Below, in pieces: positions 59,601 through 64,000 of a stretch of 64,000 bases of DNA. The DNA comes from Actinostola sp. cb2023 (lineage: Eukaryota > Cnidaria > Anthozoa > Actiniaria > Actinostolidae). The position numbers and the translations under genes are program-made. The notes under the pieces were generated by a model that saw only the letters and a list, made by a program, of their open reading frames with translations, had not been told where the DNA came from and searched no databases. The stretch is taken from contig JAUJYZ010000607.1 in NCBI GenBank assembly GCA_033675265.1, positions 1 to 64,000 on the forward strand. Direction: 5' to 3'. Position 1 is the first letter of the stretch. Every line of letters begins with the position of its first letter.

Positions 59601-62600
59601 TATTTCTTTCTTCAATGCAGTTTTAAAGATAAATGGTTCAAAGCTTACATGTACCTGTGGCTTGGCTTCATCAGCCTGGTCTTGCCTTGCCTGTCCATTA
59701 CCTGTTTTGCTATACTGCTTTTGGGTTGGTGACTTTAAGCCAGGTTTCTCCATAGCTTGATCTATTACCATAGTATCAATGTAGTCTTTGGCATAGGTAT
59801 CCATATACATTGTGATGATACCATCAGCAACAAGGTCTTCCATTGTCTGGAATCGTTTTTCACCTATAAAATAAGGTGAGATATTAATTTGATTAGTGAG
59901 TCCCTTAGGTGCCACTAGCCTGAGAAAACAGCCGCCTCTCATCGGGGTCGGCTCCCGAGAGAGACGTCTGAGATTTGAGCCGAAAAATTCCATACTGATG
60001 ACATAATTATGCAAATCATTCGCCATGTCACACAAACTCAAAGGCTCACTTTGGTGAAAGATTTCTCCTCAATGAAGAGGAAAATCAACACTTTATTGCT
60101 CAACAATAAAATAAAAACACGTAAGCTGTATTCCGGAAAATTATTTGTGCATCTCAAAGCATGGAAATGTGCATGGAAAGTTTGTGTTTATTTATTCAAA
60201 TTCAAAGCTTGACCTGTCACACACACCATCGTAGATTTCGAGACTTCGGTTAGAAAGATTTGAAATTATTTCGAAGTCTTACCTAAATAAGTCGCAGACT
60301 ACTGGGTGAGATTCTAAGCGTTCTTAGCGAAAAATAAGTAGAGAAAGTCACTTTTAGAAGACTTAGAAGTTATTTACGGTCTTGTCCATTGAGATATGTT
60401 GTTAATTTATTCATAACGTGACTTGATTAACCAATCAGAACTACTACCCGAATCTCAGTAGTGACACGTCATCAGTATGGAATTTTTCGGCTCGAATCTC
60501 AGACATAATAATAATAATAATAATAAACTTTATTTTACAAGGGAAAAAACATATTACAGCTTGAGCTGAAAAACTTATGGCCCTTCTAATCTAAAAATAT
60601 AAATATAATCTTAAAAAATATAAATATAAAAATCTATCCTAATATCTATCCTAATACTAATACTAATCTCTCTCGGGGGAGTAAAAGCCAACCCCAATGA
60701 GAGGCGGCTGTTTTCTCAGGCTAAGGTGCCACACAATGTTGAATTATATGATTCACTTGAAATCTTGAAGAAGAAGAATGTCAGAGTATTAAATTGTTAT
60801 CCAAGGAAAAACGTCATTTTGACTCACCAACATAATGCATTCCATCATAGTAGAGCCTAAAGTTTTTGGAAAACCCTCCAAACCTGCATATAAATTTATG
60901 AAAAATTATAGAAAGCACAAATTTTAACAAACACTTACTGTACTCATAAATTGCATATTGAGCACTTTCTTTGGTAGGGTAAGTACATGTGGTAATGAAC
61001 ACTGCATACATGGTAACCCCACCATGGTCCACCACCTGGCACCTGGCACATTGCCTGCCATAGGCAGTGGAACAGCAGCACACCATGCACGATTAGATCC
61101 GCAACAATGGTCATGTGACCCTGCTTGAGGCAGGGGGGCACCCCACACATTGCATACCTCCTGAGGGACGACCACTGGCCAGCATGCCTCAATTTGAACT
61201 TTGCCTAAATTATATTCAGCCACATAATATTTGCCTTGTTGATCATTTTGTTTAGTCACAACAGTGAGCAAAACAAGCATTGCCCTAGTGTGATCCATTT
61301 GGAAGTAACATTTTAAGACCGATGCAAAACACTGAGATAAGAGTGAATAAACAGCAAGCTGTCTTGGCATGCTTTAAAAAGTCTGATCACTTAATTATTT
61401 TGTTCCAGATGAATCGAAGTGTAATATTGCAAGAAATGAATCCAGAGATGGTAACGATTAAAGGCGACGTCAACAGCCCCAGACTAAGCTCCACACAATA
61501 ATTAGATGGTACATGTACGTCAACAGCCCCAGACCAAGCTCCACACAATAAATCTTAGTCTGGGGCTGTTGACGTCGCCTTTAATCGTTACCATCTCTGA
61601 ATGTTAATTGTCTCATTCACATCTAACAGTACTCGTAATTATATACCTAGAAAAAAAATATAGGCTACAGAAACGTATACAAAAGATTTAACAAACTTAA
61701 AAATACACATGGTCCAACTAGAACCCCCCCCTCTCCCCCCCCCTCCCCCCCAAAAAGAAATTACAAATGGTCCAAACTAGACCCCCCCCCCCCCAAAAAA
61801 AAAACTAGCCCCCCCCCAAATAAAATACACATCCACAAGCCCCAGTTGTACAAAAGGTGGATAGCGCTATCCGTTGGATAAATCCTTATCTAGTGGATAA
61901 CTTTATTAGATAACAGCATCAACTTATCCACTGAATAAGGATTTATCCAGTGGATAGTGCTATCCACCTTTCATACAACTATGGGGCCAAGGTGATAAAT
62001 ATTTGAAGACTTTTTGCAGCTTTCTAGCTTTCTCATGTGCTACACACCCTTTTAAATCATCTTCAAATTCAATTAAGATTGTAATATACCTCATTGTTAA
62101 TGTATAACTTCCAGGCTGGCGTTGGCTTTCTCTAACAAGGTAACATCCATCCTGTGAATTAACCAATTCATCTGCTTCTTCACGTGATATAGATCCATGA
62201 AAGCTGACAATCACGTGAGAAAAATATGAGTGGAGGAAAAACCCTTCCTCTAAGGCATACATTTGTAATGAGTCATTCATTATATTTGCTAATATTCCCG
62301 GTGCTTTCCATTCCATTCAGCTGTACAGTAATGACATGTCTGTTCAGGCAGTTCTCATATGTAACCTATCAATACTTCAGCTTGAGAGCCTTGCACACCC
62401 TTATATACAGTATAGACCCTTTTAATAAATCCCACAATGCATGGTTTTCCACGCTTGACGTCAAATTTATTGTTTTGAATTCCATTCATTTTCCTTCATT
62501 GTTTTCAGTTGAATAGAATTCAAAAGAATAAGTTTGATGTCAAGCGTGGACAATCATGCATTGTGGGATTTATTAAAAGGGTCTATATATACATACTAGC

Positions 62601-62741
62601 TCCTTGGTAAAATGCGCATTCATTCATGTGATTGTTGATTCAAAGAATACCTTTCAATTATTTTGTAATTTGAACTAAAACTAAATAAAAAGCCCTTCAA
62701 TAGTCAGTGGTATAATTTCAAGGCAATATCCAATCTTTATC

Positions 62742-62774
<33 letters not shown>

Positions 62775-64000
62775 GTGCGCGTTTTGATTGGCTGCCATAA
62801 CTCGGAATATCCTTGGCTATATATTCACTGTTTTGGGATGATATTCAAAATTATATGTCTCGTTTTGCTACAGTCTCCAAATTTATTTGTTTAATAAAGT
62901 GCCATTTTTTTATGCAACTGATTTGGTAAATACTAAAACAATAATTATTATCTCCCTCAGTGTCGGTGAGTAGTGGTGAATATTTACATTGCCACTCGAG
63001 GACTTGTCATTATAACTAAAATATGTACAAATTACTTAAGTAAAATACGTACTCTTTTCCATAATGCAGAGGCTTTACAGCAATCTGATACAAAGAAGAC
63101 AGATCTTAATTATAAAATCCTTGTTAAATAAAGTCCTTACTTACTTACTAAAATATTTGCTGAAAATTCCGTAATAATTACATTGGACGCATCACAATGT
63201 GTTTAGAGTTTCTTCCAGAAACCACTTGAGGCTGACAATTTCAGGTGAAATAAAATGAAAGCAAACAAACATTGAAATACATGCATGTATGCCAGTCTTG
63301 TTGTCATCATTTTTGGTAGTTACAGTGTAATTATATTTGGATTACACAAAATGTTTATATTCGGGCTCGCTTTCATTTTATATTACAATGTTTATACAAG
63401 TCAATGTGTGTACAAGAGATCAGAATATTTGGGAGGAAAATCACAAAAAATGGTATGCATATTGATAGACGTATACATGTACATGTACATGTATAAATAT
63501 TTGGAATTGAGGAAGTCTTTAGATACATTAGGAATATACATATAAGTACAGCACAACTGGATATCAATTAAAAAGTGGAATGAATTATAAATTGGCACTT
63601 ATCTCTTGAAGTAGATTCAAGCATCTAGTATGATAATTGTTATGAACAGGTGTCACAACCATCAAAAAGTTAAACAGTATTTTTATATCCCAATAGTTAT
63701 AGAAAAATAACAATGGTCACAATTTTGTGAAAAACTGTATAAACATTGAGACAAAATAAAGGTGTGAAAGTGTGAATCATAATATTAACTATACATGATA
63801 GACACATGTTAACATCATTAATTAAAGTTTCTAAGCTGTGATCTTGTTCTGCATTAGCCATAAAAGGCAATGAAGGACGAAGACACAAAGACAACAGTTG
63901 AAGCCATCACGATGTGGATTGCCAAATTCCAAATCCTTACATGTCTGTTACAAATGATTCGAATAGGTCTCGGTGCTTTCTGCTGCAGTTGGTATACTAG
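39736..64000 (-). CDS. CHN1/CHN2-like: Chimaerin (SH2 - C1 - RhoGAP), 5' end cut by window edge
   Basis: Thirteen exons agree in phase: 64000-63941, 63084-63053, 62203-62090, 60883-60828, 59863-59655, 49949-49878, 49057-48973, 48735-48655, 46601-46509, 46434-46357, 46277-46146, 41863-41758, 39916-39736. They total 432 codons. Exon 1 ([13 protein letters not shown]) matches the alpha2/beta2-type N terminus. SH2: [17 protein letters not shown] ... [16 protein letters not shown], with the phosphate-binding Arg. C1 (about 178-227) has every zinc ligand of the H-x12-C-x2-C-x13-C-x2-C-x4-H-x2-C-x7-C pattern, so diacylglycerol binding is likely. RhoGAP: Arg finger in GIYRISG (about 276), [12 protein letters not shown], and Asn in NLSIVFGP (387). 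Family role: Rac inactivation downstream of receptors. Oddity: codon 362 in exon 12 is TAA (41792-41790). Introns carry many minisatellites and MITEs. Confidence 0.9.
39944..40815. repeat. (CAGT)n-type array in the last chimaerin intron
   Basis: About 870 bp of CAGT tetranucleotides with interspersed CATG, CAAT and CAGA variants. On the chimaerin strand it reads ACTGACTG, with repeated CTGAC. It ends 28 bp from the last exon (39916). Confidence 0.95.
40818..41200. mobile_element. Foldback element carrying a THAP-like N terminus in both arms
   Basis: The ends ATAGGCCTTTTCACGGATAG and ATAGACCTTTTCACGGATAG are inverted, with arms of about 170 bp. In the left arm an ATG (40952) opens [20 protein letters not shown] and stops after 22 codons. 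The right arm, inverted, repeats ATGGGCTGCAATAATGACAC. M-P-x-C-x4-C is how THAP zinc fingers begin, so this may derive from a P-element/THAP transposon. Confidence 0.6.
41207..41725. mobile_element. MITE with ATGCATGGATCAATTCCAGC termini
   Basis: Terminal repeats of about 35 bp (ATGCATGGATCAATTCCAGC, then TGTTACCATC) are followed inward by C/G runs, including a G run of about 27 at 41669-41695. It lies 32 bp downstream of the chimaerin exon 12 donor. Confidence 0.8.
41940..42163. repeat. 42-bp splice-donor minisatellite, distal part
   Basis: About five 42-bp units (GTTATATCCACGAGTTAACT + TACTTGCGGCGTTTATAAACTG on the plus strand) belong to the same array as 45510-46165. They end 77 bp from chimaerin exon 12. 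Two units read TTAATTGCGG and so lack the donor GT. Confidence 0.92.
42164..45509. mobile_element. CACGG-terminus transposon, 3346 bp, inserted in the 42-bp array
   Basis: It starts CACGGCGGGCCC and ends GGGCCCGCCGTG. The imperfect 38-bp terminal repeats both finish in CACGTTCG. TAC flanks both sides (42161-42163, 45510-45512), and joining the flanks restores a normal repeat unit. Near each end is a YY1-like box (CCGCCAT / CGCCATTTTG). The AT-rich interior (about 42500-45100) has no long ORF, so it is non-autonomous or decayed. The CAC start and 3-bp duplication suggest a CACTA/CMC-like relation, unproven. Confidence 0.8.
45510..46165. repeat. 42-bp splice-donor minisatellite, proximal part (includes end of chimaerin exon 11)
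   Basis: About 15 units. On the minus strand each reads as the last bases of exon 11 (YNQFINAA) followed by its donor, CGCCGCAA|GTAAGTTAAC, then ACTCGTRGATA. The first unit is the real exon end (46146). The unit is 14 codons with no stop, which produces the spurious 263-residue plus-strand ORF. Confidence 0.93.
46652..46850. mobile_element. MITE (199 bp) in chimaerin intron 8
   Basis: AACTTCAGATCCGACT and CGAGTACGAGTTTT occur inverted at the two ends. The right end abuts a stray copy of the intron 6 3' end (46857-46900). Confidence 0.7.
47117..48625. repeat. About 72-bp minisatellite beside chimaerin exon 8
   Basis: About 20 units contain TTGTCATGGTAACACCATGG + TTACCAAAACGTTTTTGTGG (variants with CACTAAAACGTTTTAGTGG, a palindrome). 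The array starts 30 bp past the exon 8 donor. The 72-bp period leaves a long minus-strand ORF that is an artefact. Confidence 0.93.
49488..49830. repeat. About 70-bp tandem repeat, five copies, chimaerin intron 6
   Basis: Units start TCTAATAGCTTTACAGGGCA and continue GAGAAAGGATTCTACGTCCA. The array begins about 48 bp after the exon 6 donor. Confidence 0.9.
50224..50310. repeat. 24-bp tandem repeat (TCATTAACGGAGAGTAAATC), about four copies, split by a MITE
   Basis: A further unit lies at about 50461-50486, on the far side of the MITE at 50316-50460. Confidence 0.85.
50316..50460. mobile_element. Short palindromic MITE, second family member
   Basis: The ends TAGAGTACAAACCATATGTC and reverse complement, and the same AT-rich core, match the element at 16884-17028. 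Confidence 0.75.
51537..51706. mobile_element. Short MITE with CAGGGGCGGATCCAG termini
   Basis: The left CAGGGGCGGATCCAGAG and the right, inverted, CAGTGGCGGATTTAGGG are imperfect terminal repeats of a 170-bp element. Confidence 0.65.
51770..51945. repeat. 17-bp tandem repeat (TTTTTATGAAGATGTAC), about nine copies
   Basis: Seen directly, with diverged units at both ends. Confidence 0.9.
52128..52399. mobile_element. MITE with about 60-bp inverted repeats
   Basis: CATTAATGTTGTCCAGCTAA at the left is mirrored at the right. Inner pairing includes CACGTGTCTCAT and GCTTTTGAAATTAAAATT. Confidence 0.75.
53040..53200. repeat. 31-bp tandem repeat, five copies
   Basis: GAATGCTGGTATACATGTAT + GGAAAGACAAA. 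TACATGTA is palindromic in each unit. Confidence 0.9.
53637..58737. repeat. 33-bp minisatellite with higher-order structure, 5.1 kb, chimaerin intron 5
   Basis: About 150 units of GGTCCCAAGGTAAGTGAGGG + AACACCTTTGCTT. Variant units recur in order: the CCTGTCCTTTGC variant appears near 54329, 55328, 56461 and 57360, so the array grew by copying blocks of about 1 kb. From about 57570 a second, shorter higher-order block (with GGCCCCAAGGGACACC and CCCCTATGTAGG) takes over. The period is 11 codons, so ORFs up to 704 residues open; they are artefacts. Confidence 0.95.
58742..58980. repeat. (CAATA)n and a CACTATAGTACAATAGTA repeat
   Basis: Simple pentanucleotide repeat (58746-58770), then about eight copies of an 18-25-bp palindromic unit (58827-58980). 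Confidence 0.9.
59437..59605. mobile_element. Hairpin MITE (169 bp)
   Basis: AAATAGAAAACTCGGCAGCT at the left, mirrored at the right; arms of about 70 bp. Confidence 0.75.
59916..60723. mobile_element. Mutator-like long-TIR element with 9-bp target duplication
   Basis: Ends TAGCCTGAGAAAACAGCCGC and reverse complement. AGGTGCCAC flanks both sides (59907-59915, 60724-60732). The left TIR (about 85 bp) pairs with a right TIR interrupted at about 60507-60665 by an (ATA)n-containing insertion. A 9-bp duplication and long TIRs fit Mutator-like elements. Confidence 0.8.
60930..61370 (-). pseudogene. Coding-like relic in chimaerin intron 3
   Basis: Minus-strand reading gives [20 protein letters not shown], then, after an apparent frameshift near 61060, [20 protein letters not shown] and [14 protein letters not shown]. 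The composition is protein-like and unlike the surrounding AT-rich intron. No family is recognised. It ends about 50 bp from chimaerin exon 4. Confidence 0.35.
61443..61600. repeat. Hairpin with an internal direct repeat
   Basis: AGAGATGGTAACGATTAAAG ... CAACAGCCCCAGAC pairs with the right arm. The phrase GTCAACAGCCCCAGAC-AAGC occurs twice in the left part. Confidence 0.7.
61720..61815. repeat. C-run-rich tract
   Basis: Three blocks of C runs (7-11 bases) alternate with A runs and TAG(A)CC phrases. Confidence 0.85.
61844..61981. mobile_element. Hairpin MITE (about 138 bp)
   Basis: AGTTGTACAAAAGGTGGATA ... GGATAAATCCTTATC is mirrored on the right. It lies just downstream of chimaerin exon 3 in the transcribed direction. 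Confidence 0.8.
62411..62587. mobile_element. Hairpin MITE (177 bp)
   Basis: TATAGACCCTTTTAATAAAT and CCCACAATGCATG at the left are mirrored on the right; the central part pairs through CCACGCTTGACGTCAAA. Confidence 0.8.
62744..62935. mobile_element. MITE with perfect 19-bp TIRs
   Basis: TAGTATTTACCAAATCAGT at 62744-62762 is exactly inverted at 62917-62935. It sits in chimaerin intron 2. Confidence 0.75.

Noticed and set aside
59568..60041. 157-residue ORF over the SH2 end
   Set aside because: Only 59863-59655 is exon; both extensions run into introns with clear splice sites.
61960..62316. Extended 118-residue SH2 ORF beginning MEWKAPG
   Set aside because: The N-terminal half lies upstream of a good acceptor at 62203 and is intron. 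The exon 2 found at 63084-63053 supplies the expected YGKD sequence in the correct phase.

Overview
The window is animal nuclear DNA: genes with short exons and GT/AG introns, a single-exon rhodopsin-type receptor, a chimaerin-type RhoGAP gene and two SLC16-type transporter genes, set in AT-rich sequence crowded with short terminal-inverted-repeat elements and minisatellites. An anthozoan cnidarian (coral or sea anemone) is my best guess from intronless receptor genes, short exons and the abundance and style of MITEs, but nothing here proves the taxon.

Layout. 0-10 kb: a small two-pass membrane protein with a PPPSY motif (+, 3114-3791), a small charged ORF (+, 6423-6698) and a 500-residue class A GPCR (-, 7994-9496). 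10-16.4 kb: gene-poor, with nested inverted-repeat elements. 16.4-25.1 kb and 29.4-35.5 kb: two copies of one segmental duplication, each holding an intact four-exon monocarboxylate-transporter-like gene (-, 446 aa each, about 96% identical by eye). Each copy has acquired different transposons, so one copy shows the empty site for insertions in the other. 25.1-29.4 kb between them holds decayed repeats. 35.5-39.4 kb: a 30-bp minisatellite split by a pogo-like MITE, then a G-rich minisatellite. 39.7-64.0 kb: one chimaerin gene on the minus strand. I could assemble thirteen exons with consistent phases: N-terminal exon (cut by the window edge), SH2, linker, C1 zinc finger, RhoGAP.

The most interesting structure is inside the chimaerin gene. 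Minisatellites sit close to several of its splice sites. The 3' end of RhoGAP exon 11 plus its splice donor has been copied about 20 times as a 42-bp, in-frame tandem array that fills the following intron. That array is split by a 3346-bp element with 38-bp imperfect terminal repeats (CACGGCGGGCCC...) and a 3-bp target duplication. A second element at 21.8 kb has related CACGG termini and also a 3-bp duplication. A (CAGT)n array ends where the branch point of the last exon should be and reads as repeated CTGAC on the transcribed strand. A 5.1-kb 33-bp array in intron 5 carries a perfect donor consensus per unit, but on the antisense strand. Exon 12 has an in-frame TAA that would truncate the RhoGAP domain before its conserved Asn. 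At the GPCR, the stop codon itself lies in the first unit of a 34-bp tandem array.

All gene models and identity figures are read by eye; no database search or alignment program was used. The long ORFs over the minisatellites are artefacts of repeat units divisible by three.
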